Shown one piece after another: positions 22,241 through 31,542 of a stretch of 35,143 nucleotides of DNA. Each line of letters begins with the position of its first letter. Position 1 is the stretch's first letter. Both the position numbers and the translations under genes were made by a program. Below the pieces are notes generated by a model, which had not been told where the DNA came from, ran no database searches, and worked only from the letters and a program-made list of their open reading frames with translations. Source of the stretch: CAJBLF01 sp964495905 (GTDB lineage: Bacteria; Patescibacteriota; Gracilibacteria; Absconditabacterales; Absconditicoccaceae); NCBI GenBank assembly GCA_964495905.1, contig CAZBWN010000015.1, positions 1 to 35,143 on the forward strand, read 5' to 3'.

Positions 22241-22268
22241 AGAATACACAATATGTTGTGGTGTTCAA
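22241..22268 (-). promoter_or_regulatory. Candidate promoter of nrdD
   Basis: On the minus strand TTGAAC (22268-22263), 16-nt spacer, TATTCT (22246-22241). The first NrdR box fills the spacer, so a bound repressor would block polymerase. The leader to the nrdD ATG is about 130 nt. Confidence 0.55.
22246..22261. promoter_or_regulatory. NrdR box 1
   Basis: ACACAATATGTTGTGG matches the NrdR consensus aCaCwAtATaTwGtGt at 14 of 16 positions. NrdR represses ribonucleotide reductase genes in response to ATP/dATP. Confidence 0.7.
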
Positions 22269-22278
22269 AAAAATGTAA

Positions 22279-22294
22279 CCACTATATATAGTAT
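22279..22294. promoter_or_regulatory. NrdR box 2
   Basis: CCACTATATATAGTAT matches the consensus at 14 of 16 positions with a perfect core CACTATATATAGT. Centre-to-centre spacing from box 1 is 33 bp, about three helical turns, as usual for paired NrdR boxes. Confidence 0.75.
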
Positions 22295-22464
22295 CATGAC
22301 ATCATTACAACGGAAAATTCATTAAAAAAAATTGTGTCATAAATAGGTATTTTAAGCCATGTTTTTGAGGGTATTTTTTTGAACAAAAAAATGGGTATAT
22401 TTTCATTTAAGGGTATATTTAGGTGGGGATAAATTATTCTTGAAAAATTCTTTTTGGGATTTAG

Positions 22465-22591
22465 TTACCTCACCCCCTTCCCCTCTCCACTACGTAGAGA
22501 GGGGCAAAGTTCCCTCTCCATGGAATGGGCAAGGTGAATTGAACTTGTTCAAGAGAGGGTGCCCTGGGGCAGAGGGTTAGGGTGGGGTAAT
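22465..22591. repeat. Palindromic intergenic repeat with terminal inverted ends
   Basis: Starts TTACCTCACCCCCTTCCCCT and ends with the near reverse complement (GGGTTAGGGTGGGGTAA); inside are CTCTCC/GGAGAG-type stems (TCTCCACTACGTAGAGA). No ORF. The style is that of non-autonomous REP/MITE-like elements. It lies just after the stop of the four-repeat gene and upstream of nrdD. Confidence 0.65.
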
Positions 22592-22611
22592 ATTGAAACC
22601 AGCCTCCTAAC

Positions 22612-24501
22612 TTATATTTTTTTATTTTTTTTCCATTCTTCCAAATATTTCTCTCCTGCTTCTTTTGATTCCAAAAGCGCTTTCACATATCATCATTGTA
22701 TACATTTCTTATCTCCTCAAAGGAGGGAGATTAACCCATTATAAGATTGTGGGATATCTGGATATTTCTTTGCCCGTTTCCCGTATGCAACGCTATGTCA
22801 AACAACTTTTTTCTTTTGTTCCTCAGATAAATTTTCATAAAAGACTAAAAAATCTTTTCTCTTCTCTTTTTCAGTTTTATTAGTTTCAATGGTTCGTTTT
22901 TTCAGATATTTCTCTCCTGCTTCTGGTGATTCTAAAAGCGCTTTCACATACCATCATTCCTGACATCTATTATTTCATCAAAAAAGAGAAATCAATCCAT
23001 TATAAGATCGTGGAATATTTGGATATTTCCTTGCCCGTTTCCTATAAGAAGTACCATTTGAAATGATATCTTCTTTTCTTTCCCCAGATAAATTCTCATA
23101 AAAGGCTAAGAAATCTTTTTTCTTTTCTTCTTCAGTTTTATTGGTTTCAATGGTTCGTGTTTCCAGATATTTCTCTCCCGATTCTGGTGATTCTAAAAGC
23201 GCTTTCACATATCATCATTCCCTACATTTTTCATCTCATCAAAGGAGACCTATCAAACCCCCATAAGATCTTGGGAGGATTGGATCTTTATTTTTTCGTT
23301 TTCAATAGACTTTACTACTTGAAATAATTTTTTTCTTTTCTTCCTCAGACAAATTCTCATAAAAGGCTAAAAAAACTTTTTTCTTCTCTCCTTCAGTTTT
23401 ATTGGTTTCAATAGTTCGTGTTTTCAGATATTCTTCTCCTGCCTCTGGTCATTCCAGGAGCGCTTTTATATATCATCATTTCTGATATCTGTTATCTCAT
23501 CAAAGAAAAGGTATCAATCCATTATAAGATTGTGGAATATTTGGATATTTCTTTGCTCGTTTTCAGTATACAGTACTATGTCAAATAACTTTTTTCTTTT
23601 CTTCCTCAGATAATTTTCCGTAAAACTCGATAAATTCTTCTCTCCTATATTGTTTTTCTGTCGTGTCCTTGAATTTTTTGATATCAATCTTTTGTCATAT
23701 CACCTGCGGTGATTGGTCTTGAGTTACGAATAAGGCATGAGTTAAAGCTTGTTTCCAAGTATCTATATGTTTATGATCAAATGCGATTTTTTGAAATACA
23801 GGAGCAAGTAACTTCTTACTCAATGCAGTAAACGCTCCTATATCCAATACACCATCATAGACAAAAGTAGCTTCTCCATATCCATTGTTTATAAATACCG
23901 TCTTATTGATTTTGGGTATCTGCAAACACAGATAAGATTCTTTTCTCATCATATTTGCCCTATTTTTTCATTCTATAGCCAAGATATCATCAGTATATAC
24001 CCCATTATCTCTCAAGATTTGGACTAAGATGCTGAATTTATCAATATCATTTTTCTTTTCTCTCCATCAAGCACCGGATCAGGTTATAGGTCTGATATCA
24101 TAGTCAGGAGGAAGGATTGTTGATTGTATTTTGATGTATTGGATATGAAGCAATCTTATTTTTTCCTCGTTTGATGTTTGCATATGCAAAATGGCATTGA
24201 TCTTTTCTATGAACATATCAGTGAGCTGATTGATAGATAAGCGGTTTCAGGTAGCAGCGTTCATTACAAGGGACTCTACATGAGCTCTGTCTTTATTTCA
24301 TTTTTCAAATTTAGAGAAAACATGAGACTTATTTTCATCCCCTCCTCCATACGGTTTTTTTTTCAAAATATCTAAAAGATTAGCTTTGATAGCAGTCTCC
24401 AAAGATATCAATGCATCCAATGCTTCTTCATCTCCTGGAGATTTTTCCAGAAGCTCTAAAACATGCTTATATTTCTCCTTGATAGGATCCTGATCTACCA
24501 T
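22612..24501 (-). CDS. Unrecognised protein with four ~80-residue C-terminal repeats
   Basis: 629 residues with no TAA/TAG once ~20 TGA codons are read as Gly. The N-terminal ~300 residues start with a helical stretch (IKEKYKHVLELLEKSPGDEEALDALISLETAI) and contain a region with KTVFINNGYGEATFVYDG. Residues ~300-620 hold four copies of a unit: TEEEKKKDFLAFYENLSEEE, K.YGKRAKKYPNIPQSYNGL, ISLLGGD, then GGYVKALLESPEAGEKYL. The glycine pairs in LLGGD and GGYV are largely TGA. No signal peptide or TM, so cytosolic. Lys/Arg-rich units with an IPxSYxGLIxLLGG core might bind nucleic acid or protein; I do not know the family and make no claim. Divergent from the exported protein at 24719. Confidence 0.82.
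22640..23600 (-). repeat. Four direct coding repeats of ~240 bp
   Basis: The plus-strand words TTCTAAAAGCGCTTTCACAT (or variants) recur near 22671, 22932, 23172 and 23452, and GATATTTCTTTGCCCGTTT-like words near 22760, 23020 and 23540. DNA identity between units is high, indicating recent duplication. Confidence 0.75.
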
Positions 24502-24657
24502 GATTATGAATCAATATATAAACATCATAATTATACGCAGAATGAGATTTTTTGCAAATTTGAGTGAGTGGGGAGAGGAAGATGGGGATTTGATTAGGTG
24601 TCCAAAAAAAATGTTGAAAACATAGTTTTAGGGAGGAAAATTTAAATTAAAGAGGGA

Positions 24658-24685
24658 TTGACTTAAACATATAAATATATATAGT
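24658..24685 (+). promoter_or_regulatory. Sigma-70-like promoter of the 24719 gene
   Basis: TTGACT, 16-nt AT-rich spacer, TATAGT, 33 nt before the ATG. Confidence 0.6.
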
Positions 24686-24718
24686 ATATAAAACAAAATA
24701 AATAAAAATATAAAAGAA

Positions 24719-25564
24719 ATGAAAAGATTTATAGGTATTCTTGTTTGTGTACTAGGTATAACAAACATTAGCCTCGGTCAAACCGAGCATAAGATAATAG
24801 ATTCCAAACTAGAACTTTTGATCACAGCTGTCACAGAATTGAAAGACAGTAATGTACATTGGGAAAAGTATGGTGTCGATTCAAAAACATGTCTTTTGGA
24901 AATGAATAACCAAAAGTATATTGCTATACGAGTTGGTAAAAGTGATTGCTTAAACAAAGGTATCTATGGCAAAGAAGAAAATTATGGAATGATTTTTGGG
25001 GTCAATGCTTTAGTGATGAACGAAACAAAGAAAAAAGAAGCAACTACTGATGAAATAGTTGAATTGATAAATTGGCAAAAAGCAAAAGGTTTCTATTGGA
25101 ATGAAAAAGAAAAAATTAATAAAGTGCCTAGGAGCTATGACTTCACTTGTACGAATGTATATGATGTAAAATTAAAAACATCATTTGATAGCTCACTGAT
25201 AGAGATTATGAATATTCTAAATGGTAGAGAAAATAATTCTACAAAAACCCCCATGCGATATTCATCAAAAAATTTTAGAAGTGATATTATTTATCAATCA
25301 AAAGATGCTATAGATTATGCATATAGTATCCAAGATAAATCCGTATTGTTTTTTATACAAAACCGTTCTTCAAAAGAAATAATGTTGAATTTCTATAAAG
25401 GAACTTGTGATAGAGAATATACCGGATTGAAGATTTCACCTTCAAAAGCACGTTTGGTTGTTATCAATGTTCCCGAAGCAAAGATAACAAATACTGAATT
25501 AATAATAAAAGTTACGCAAGAAGGTGTTGATGTAACACATATCGGAGAAAAAATAAAAGAATAA
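24719..25564 (+). CDS. Exported hypothetical protein without TGA codons
   Basis: 281 residues. Signal peptide MKRFIGILVCVLGITNISLG followed by QTEH, so exported. No recognisable domain; it has Cys residues in pairs (KTCLLEMNNQ, KSDCLNKG, FTCTNVY, KGTCDREY) and a beta-rich end (ARLVVINVPEAKITNTELIIKV). All of its ~15 glycines use GGN and none uses TGA, unlike almost every long neighbour, and its base composition is more A-rich. This hints at recent arrival from an organism using the standard code, although chance is possible. Own promoter and terminator, so a single-gene unit. Confidence 0.85.
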   Translation: MKRFIGILVCVLGITNISLGQTEHKIIDSKLELLITAVTELKDSNVHWEKYGVDSKTCLLEMNNQKYIAIRVGKSDCLNKGIYGKEENYGMIFGVNALVMNETKKKEATTDEIVELINWQKAKGFYWNEKEKINKVPRSYDFTCTNVYDVKLKTSFDSSLIEIMNILNGRENNSTKTPMRYSSKNFRSDIIYQSKDAIDYAYSIQDKSVLFFIQNRSSKEIMLNFYKGTCDREYTGLKISPSKARLVVINVPEAKITNTELIIKVTQEGVDVTHIGEKIKE

Positions 25565-25592
25565 CACCAACTTTTGAAACAATAAAAAGACC

Positions 25593-25625
25593 ACTATCTG
25601 ATGTATTATCAGGTAGTTTTTTTTT
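25593..25625 (+). terminator. Rho-independent terminator
   Basis: ACTATCTGAT, GTATT loop, ATCAGGTAGT and nine T, 28 bp after the stop of the exported protein gene. Confidence 0.88.
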
Positions 25626-25639
25626 AATAAAATTATTCC

Positions 25640-25684
25640 ATATAGTCCCCCTGTTAAGGGGGAATGAGGGGGTTTGTTAAAAAA
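25640..25684. repeat. Second copy of the CCCCCTGTTAAGGGGG element
   Basis: Nearly identical to 10867-10912 (right arm only): hairpin CCCCCTGTTAAGGGGG followed by GAATGAGGGGGTTTGTTAAA. The left arm seen at 10800 is missing. Confidence 0.75.
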
Positions 25685-25746
25685 CAAAAAAAAGACAGAA
25701 ACACCAACGTTTCCATCTTTCCATTTTTCAATCTTTCAATATTTAA

Positions 25747-27153
25747 TTAAATATTTTTGAATTTGTAGAGTTCAAGTCCATTGATCATACCGCTTCTTTC
25801 ATCTGTGATGGATTCATTTGCCTGGACGATGATGATCTTGTCATCAAGCGAGATATTCCCTTTGAAGATGATCCTGATCATCTCTTTTCCAATCCTTTTC
25901 AAGTTCTCATAACTGAATGATTGAGAGATCTTATATCCTCTGACTCCTCGGAGCATATTCAAGTATCTGTAGTTTTCATCGCTCTTGGTGAATGCGATGA
26001 TAGGAACTCTCGGTTTCAAGCTTGAAAGCCTTCCTGCTGAATATCCATTTTCGGTATATAATACCAATGCTCTTACATCGACTTCTTGAGTCGCTCTATG
26101 TGCGTTGTAGATGATATAATCTCTGACCATGAATTCGTTATTTGCGTAGAAATGCGTCAGTTCCTGAGGTGCAATCTTGAGTTCCAATTTGTCCAAAGTG
26201 TCGCTGAGCTGAGTGATCATAGCAAGCGGATCTTCTTCTTGAAGCAAGACATCAAGCATATATGCATCTACTGCGAGATGTGAATATTTTTTCAATTGCG
26301 TTTCGTTGATGAGCTGGTATTTGTTTTTGTCGAATTTACCTACGAAGGTAACGACTGCAGGTTTACCGAGTGTCTTACATTTAGTCACCAAGATCTCTTC
26401 ATTCAATTTTAATGCTTTCATGGCTTTTTCTATCTTCTCAAAAACGAAGATCAATCCATCTGAGATGTCCAAGAGGTCATCTATGTTTTCCAATGCTTCT
26501 GGAGTCTCTATCTTTGCGAATATCTTCATCTTGTCAGCATTTTTTGTCGCCAGGAATTGTTTCAATTCGATGATATCATCTCTTGTTTTGACCAGTGAAG
26601 GAGCCATGACGTGGATACCGTATTCCAATCCTCGTAAGATATCATGCTTGTCTCTTTCTCCCAAAAATGGCAGATTGAGATCGTAGTTCTGGAAAAATAT
26701 CCTGTCATACTGGATGATCAATCCTCATTCGATCACTTCACACATGATCAGATTCTCTTTGCTTGATTTGATTTTGATCACGACTCCGCTTTGCTGGAAC
26801 TTGATCACTTGTCCTACTTTCAATTCATGTAGAAATGATGCATCCATGAAGATTCTCTTATCATGTTCCTGTGCATATTCAGAGTAGTCTATCTCTATAT
26901 TCTGTCTCGCTTTGACTTTGATATCCATGACATTTTTCACTCTGATATCTGATCCTCTCGTCTCCATCATGATTGTTTTGCTGTTGTCCAATTTCATGAT
27001 TGTATCGATATATTTTTTGTTATTATCGTCAAACCCTCCAGACAATGAGATTCTGAAGATATCGACCATATTGATGACTTTGGAAAGGACAGTCTCTTTC
27101 GCTAACGTAGGACCTACACCGGCGATTATTTTTGAGAAATGGAAATTGTTCAT
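25747..27153 (-). CDS. Pyruvate kinase homologue lacking key catalytic residues
   Basis: 468 residues, colinear with pyruvate kinase: SKIIAGVGPT (6-16), the B-domain, LPFLGERDKHDI, AKIETPEALENIDDLLDISDG (213-233) and a well-kept C-terminal domain (TENGYSAGRLSSLKPRVPIIAFT, RGVRGYKISQ). But the metal- and substrate-binding residues are changed: NxSHG is Ser-Leu-Ser-Gly-Gly (36-40), DTKGPEIR is ETRGSDIR (64-71), and after SDG the invariant ARGD is Val-Phe-Glu-Lys (237-240). The Lys214 and Glu216 of KIE remain. The PTRAE helix is not recognisable. PEP-to-pyruvate activity therefore looks unlikely; a regulatory or structural role is possible. Start at 27153 excludes the palindrome region upstream. 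A TGA at 26725 joins the halves. Confidence 0.85.
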
Positions 27154-27314
27154 AGGGATAACTAAAATAACTAAAAGACTAATTCCCGCTCTAGCGGGAG
27201 ACCAATGTTTGCCGAATACCCGCATAGGCGGATGACTAAATATAGCTGTCGTACAGCAATCTTTCATCTATTGTTTGTCGCCCGCAGTAGCGGGCATTTG
27301 TCAATTGTTTGTTT
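27154..27314. repeat. Intergenic region with CCCGC palindromes
   Basis: Holds ATTCCCGCTCTAGCGGGAG (27182-27201), CCCGCATAGGCGG (27219-27231) and GCCCGCAGTAGCGGGC (27280-27295). Same motif family as 11584 and 13742. No gene seen. Confidence 0.55.
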
Positions 27315-28751
27315 CTATAGTTTGTTCACATCCACAATCACAAATCATTTTCTCGCAATATTTTTGCTCAACTCCTTATCTTTGATCAATACTACGCCAC
27401 GCACATCAGCGGTGAAGTAAGCGATCTCGTCTCCGACTTGGAAACAGATGCTTTGATTTGCATACTCAGGAGGGAATTGCACTTCAGCGATAGAATTCTT
27501 TTTACCGCTATTGATCTGCGTGTTTACATCCAAGAGAGGAAGGTCGTTGAAGCTTTTGAGATTGATTTTCAATCCCATAGTCCTTTCCAACTCGTTGATA
27601 TTTGCTCCTGCTTTACCGATGATACGTCCCTTGGATTCTTCAGGGATATAGAGGTCAAGATTGGAAGCTCACTTGATCTTGAGGAAGAAATCGCAAGGCA
27701 ATAATTGCTGGAGTTTTTTGCTGATGGTCTGTTTAGCGTACTCAGAAACTACTGATTTTCCTTTGCTTTGCACTTTGCCTTCACCATTCACATCGCCGGT
27801 AAGTGGCATCACGACTATCTGTTCTCCAAACGTATATATCTCGTATTCTACTTGTTTCGTCAAGAAACTTGTAATGACGATCACCGGTCTTGCGAGATCT
27901 TGCGACTCCATACCTTCAGGTACTTTGACCGTAAGCTGTAACGTGAATATCTCTTGGATGACTCATTTATCTATATAGATGACGGTATCGATGACCTGTG
28001 GGATGATTCCCATCTCAATAGTCCCCAAAAATCTTTGGATGCTATCTACCGCTCTCGTAGCGTGGATGACTCAGACCAAACCTATTCCCGTCAATCTCAG
28101 ATCCTTATACAATTCAAAGTCAGATGTATTTCTCACTTCATCATAGACCGTATAATCCGGTCTGGAAAGAAGAAGGATATCTCTCACTTCGTCATGCGTT
28201 CCATACGTGAAACTATATTGCACGATATCGTCAGACACTTGCAGATCACGAGGTGATTCAATGGTCTTGATGATATGATGATCTTTGTGATAGACGTCGA
28301 TAAGTGCTTGAGCGAAGGTTGTCTTTCAACTTCCTGGAGATCAAGAGACCAATATCCCTTTGGATTTATTTCTCAACAGATCAAATACATCCTGGGGTAA
28401 TTTATAATCCTCCATCACTAATTTATTGATAGGTTTGACGATGGTCATCTCCAATCCATCGGAAAGAGGAGGATAGACGATCACTATTCTGTAGGGCCCG
28501 AGTTGTAATACTTTTGAAAGTTTCCTATCTATCTCCATGAAACCGTCATCTCTGCTCTCTATCTCTTCATAGATCTTTTGGATGAATTTATTCATCTCTT
28601 CCTTGTTCATAGTCTTGTCATCGACAAAAGGCTGCCAGTTCCCTGGAGTACCCTTTTTTCTGATGATAGGGCGCCCTTCCTTCAGATGGAAGGACATCGT
28701 ATGTTCGTCGAAGTATTGGTCGAGAAATGAATTTCAGATAATCTGTTCCAT
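27315..28751 (-). CDS. PilT-family ATPase with KH domain (archaeal COG1855-like, no PIN domain)
   Basis: 478 residues. Walker A GSPGSGKTT at 137-145, where Gly137 (28341) and Gly142 (28326) are TGA. Then TIESPRDLQVSDDIVQYS, LLLSRPDYTVYDEVRNTSDF, LRLTGIGLVGVIHATRAVDSIQRF, EMGIIPQVIDTVIYI, VPEGMESQDLARPVI and YEIYTFGEQIVV. This run is characteristic of the mainly archaeal PIN-ATPase-KH family. The C-terminal KH has IIGKAGANINELE. The chain starts at TMSFHLKEGRPIIRKKG, the point where the archaeal proteins leave their N-terminal PIN nuclease domain, so the nuclease part is absent. Upstream TAA in frame shows no hidden PIN. Cytosolic RNA-related ATPase is the best guess. Confidence 0.9.
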
Positions 28752-28896
28752 AAGAAAATTTTATTTCATAAATTTTTTAAAAGATTTAATAATATTGAAA
28801 GATTGAAAGGTTGAAAAATTGAAAGATGATGGTATTTTTTATTATTTATTATTTTTCACTTTTCCATATTTCCATGCTTCCATCTTTCCATTTTAT
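28752..28896. repeat. Intergenic inverted words
   Basis: GAAAGATTGAAAGGTTGAAAAATTGAAAGATG at 28796-28827 faces CACTTTTCCATATTTCCATGCTTCCATCTTTCC at 28857-28889; partly complementary. A related CATCTTTCCATTTTTCAATCTTTCAATA is at 25714-25741. Confidence 0.5.
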
Positions 28897-29445
28897 TTAT
28901 CTTTTAACACATTCTCCATTATGCAAAAATAACGCTAATTTATTTCCACCCATCACGCATTTATTGCTGAAAGTCTGTTCTACAGGAAGGCATGGTGCTT
29001 TGATGCATTGTATTTGTACAAGTCCGCAAACCGGTGTATAATCTGCAGTACATACTACGGGTTCTGTCTTTGGAGCGCCAGGAAGTGCTGGTCATGCATT
29101 AGTGATAGCTACTCAACATTCTCCTCTCATATATGCTCGTTCTTCACAAACAGTTCCGCCAGACAACGTACACATACCGACTTGACCTCCTGTTGATTCT
29201 GCTATCGCAAGCGTTCATCAATTTTTTACGCAATTGGTAGATGCGGGATTGGCCAATGCAGCAGGTATTTCTTTGATATTAGCATCTATTGCTGCTTGTC
29301 CTGTGAGTTGTTCAACTGATGTTGAACCTCAAAACATATTGAGCGCTTTCTGAGAGAAAGACGAATCAGGATTTTTTACTACATAGAGAAACCCTATTCC
29401 CAAAATAATAAGAACAACTACTACGGTTGTAAGAAACTTTTTCAT
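28897..29445 (-). CDS. Exported Cys-rich protein: DUF333 plus Kazal-like segment
   Basis: 182 residues. N-terminal TM/signal (TTVVVVLIILGIGFLYVV). Middle: ANPASTNCVKNGGTLAI, GGQVGMCTLSGGTVCEERAY, MRGECG, which is the DUF333 pattern (NPAsxNCxxxGG ... GxCxxxxGxxCeeWaxxrGeC). End: VCTADYTPVCGLVQIQCIKAPCLPVEQTFSN, with the TPVCG start of Kazal-type domains. Domains of this sort are found in exported proteins; function of DUF333 is unknown and the Kazal-like part may inhibit proteases or just be a stable disulphide fold. TGAs read Gly at the conserved GG and GECG. Same N-terminal design (MKK, TM, Y-x-x-KNP) as the gene upstream, suggesting a pair. Confidence 0.85.
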
Positions 29446-29472
29446 TTGATTTTTATTTTAAGAATAAAAGAA

Positions 29473-30111
29473 TTACTGTGTAATGTTTCCACTCGCTTGA
29501 CCATTAATTCCTCATGAAATATTTTCTAGAGATCAAGTGTTTTCTAATGTTCAAATATTTTCTATAATTCAAGTATCAACCGTTTCTGTAGGTTCCATTC
29601 ACGTTGCATATTGAGTACATCTTGGTTGGCTAGGTGTAGCACAATACATCTCAGTACACGCTTCTGGCTTACCGTCTTTGACACTACAGTTGTTACATCC
29701 ATCGAAGTAGCTCACACAGTTGGTAAGATCGATACTAGGAATCTCTACTATTCAAGTATCTACCGTTCAAGTAGTTTCTACTATTCAAAGACCTTGTAGT
29801 CTTTCTGCTTCTACTTTTTCCGCATCATATCCTGTTTCATATGCTATACATTCTGTCTCAGAGTAGTTATCGCATTGCATCAAAGTACAAGCTTTTACTT
29901 TTCCTTCTTTGATGGTGCAGGTATTACATCCATCATAGTAGTCTGCACAGTGGATCAGATAAGCACCTGAAAGTTCCTTGTTTGTCTCTATTCTGACATC
30001 AAGGATGGTGAATATTATTTGTGATGCAGGTAATGAAGGATTCTTGAGAAGATAGAGGAAACCGAGTCCGAAGAGCAGGATGATGAATAAGAGTCAGAGA
30101 ATCTTTTTCAT
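29473..30111 (-). CDS. Exported Cys-rich protein with two CxxC repeats
   Basis: 212 residues. MKKILGLLFIILLFGLGFLYLL signal anchor, then two copies of a ~45-residue module: CADYYDGCNTCTIKEGKVKA then CTLMQCDNYSETEC, and CVSYFDGCNNCSVKDGKPEA then CTEMYCATPSQPRC. The modules look like disulphide-stabilised knots (YFDGCNxCxVKxGKxxACTxxxC). They are linked and followed by low-complexity Thr/Glu/Gly segments (VETTGTVDTGIVE; ENIGTLENTGSLEN) in which every Gly is TGA. Probably a surface or periplasm-facing protein. 27 bp upstream of the DUF333-Kazal gene, so co-transcribed. Confidence 0.82.
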
Positions 30112-30399
30112 TGAGGGAGTATATATAGGAAGTAAAATAATTTAGAATTTAGAATTTAGAATGAACAAATTTAGAATTTAGAATTTGGAAATAGTACAGC
30201 AAGAGAAAAAAGGACACGGAATTTTTTCCGTCCTTTTGTTGTGTAGCTGGGTGGTTACATTTTTTGTATAAAAATTGTGTATATAATAATGGGTAAATTG
30301 GTTGCTTTGTCTACTGTCTATATATTGATTTTTTCGTAAAATTCAATATAAAAGCATAAATCGATCCGAAGTTCGAGCTTTTTACCTGATATTTTCGTA
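30112..30399. other. Divergent intergenic region with repeat words and a hairpin
   Basis: AATTTAGAATTTAGAATG words at 30145-30185 and a strong imperfect hairpin at 30206-30239 (AAAAAGGACACGGAA / TTCCGTCCTTTT). The rest is AT-rich DNA ahead of the plus-strand gene; no further gene seen. Confidence 0.5.
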
Positions 30400-31542
30400 A
30401 TGACTTTTAGCGTAAACGGTATCAAACAAGAGAAAAATGAGAAGTACGCTGTCGACATGTTGATCGGTACAGATGACCAATTGCTCGCAAGGAAAATTCT
30501 TGAAGAGAAAAATATCATGATCCTCTCACTCAAGGAGTTTTCTGCAGACAAAAAAACATTTGGGGATATCCATTTCACCATCACTACCAATTTCCAAGAG
30601 ATAGACATCGTCACAAAATACAAGGACATCCAAGAGGCATGTAATTTTTTTATGGTGCTCGGATTTGATATCGTGACTATCAACAGCTATACCAAACCGC
30701 TCTCCGCAAAAGAGATTGCGGCGATCCTCACCAACGCCAAGGCCTATGTAGCTACCAAAAAGACGGAAGTCCGGAAGGCGATCCAAGAAGAGGAGAACGA
30801 AGAAAGGAAAGTGTATCAGGACGTACATCTGGAATCAGCCAAAAAAATTATTGTAAGGGTGTTTGAAAAGATAGAGGAAGTGACCAAAAGATCAGTCGGC
30901 ACCGTTTCTCTCCAAGATACCAAAAAACTCAAATCGCTCAGCGAAGAGCTCAAGAAGGAGCGTATGGGGACCAATTTTGAAAAGATCAGAGACACGATCC
31001 AAGAGATATTCAAGATGATAGAAAAGATGAATGACGACTATTACGCGAGCATCCAAAACCCGGACGATACGATTCTCCCCGATTCGCTCGTGACCAAAGT
31101 GGATGTAGACAAAGAACTTGAAAGATTGGAAAATATAAGAATCCTGAAATCCCTCGGCGCAAAGATCTCCATCAAAAATCAAGACTACGCGATTTTAGGG
31201 ACACCCGCTATTTTCTGGAAATTTCTCCAAAAAGATTTTTTGAGCAAATTCATAGACCTTCCCTGATTGCTGTATAGCTTCTACGATATCGCTGAATTCG
31301 TAGTGCTGATAGTGGTGACGTTGTTGGGTATCTATACCATCGCCAACGAGCTCTACCTCTTCTCCACCAACCAATACGGATTGGCATTCTCGCTTATGAG
31401 CATGGGTATCTGGGGAGCGGTCATCTTCGCTGCAAGATATTTCAGAAACAGAAATATAGGTAAATTGCTCCTGATCATCATGCTCGCGATACTGGCGCAT
31501 TATGTGATGATGCGGCTTGTTGCGACGAATTTCGCGTTATAA
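30400..31542 (+). CDS. Hypothetical protein: soluble N-terminal part, C-terminal three-TM domain
   Basis: 380 residues. The start (MLIGTDDQLLARKILEEKNIMILSLKEF) resembles the small N-terminal domain of GspF/PilC-type proteins (residues altered on a long cytosolic stretch). Then a charged helical region with possible coiled coil (YVATKKTEVRKAIQEEENEE; KKLKSLSEELKKER), and three TM helices near residues 295-375 (IAEFVVLIVVTLLGIY, GIWGAVIFAA, LLLIIMLAILAHYVMM). A single TGA at 31264 joins the soluble part to the membrane part. Family not recognised. GC is visibly higher than in flanking genes. Confidence 0.8.

Noticed and set aside
25747..27267. Start of the pyruvate kinase homologue at 27267
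   Set aside because: The extension is encoded by the palindrome region and lacks similarity; MNNFHFSKII at 27153 matches the family start.
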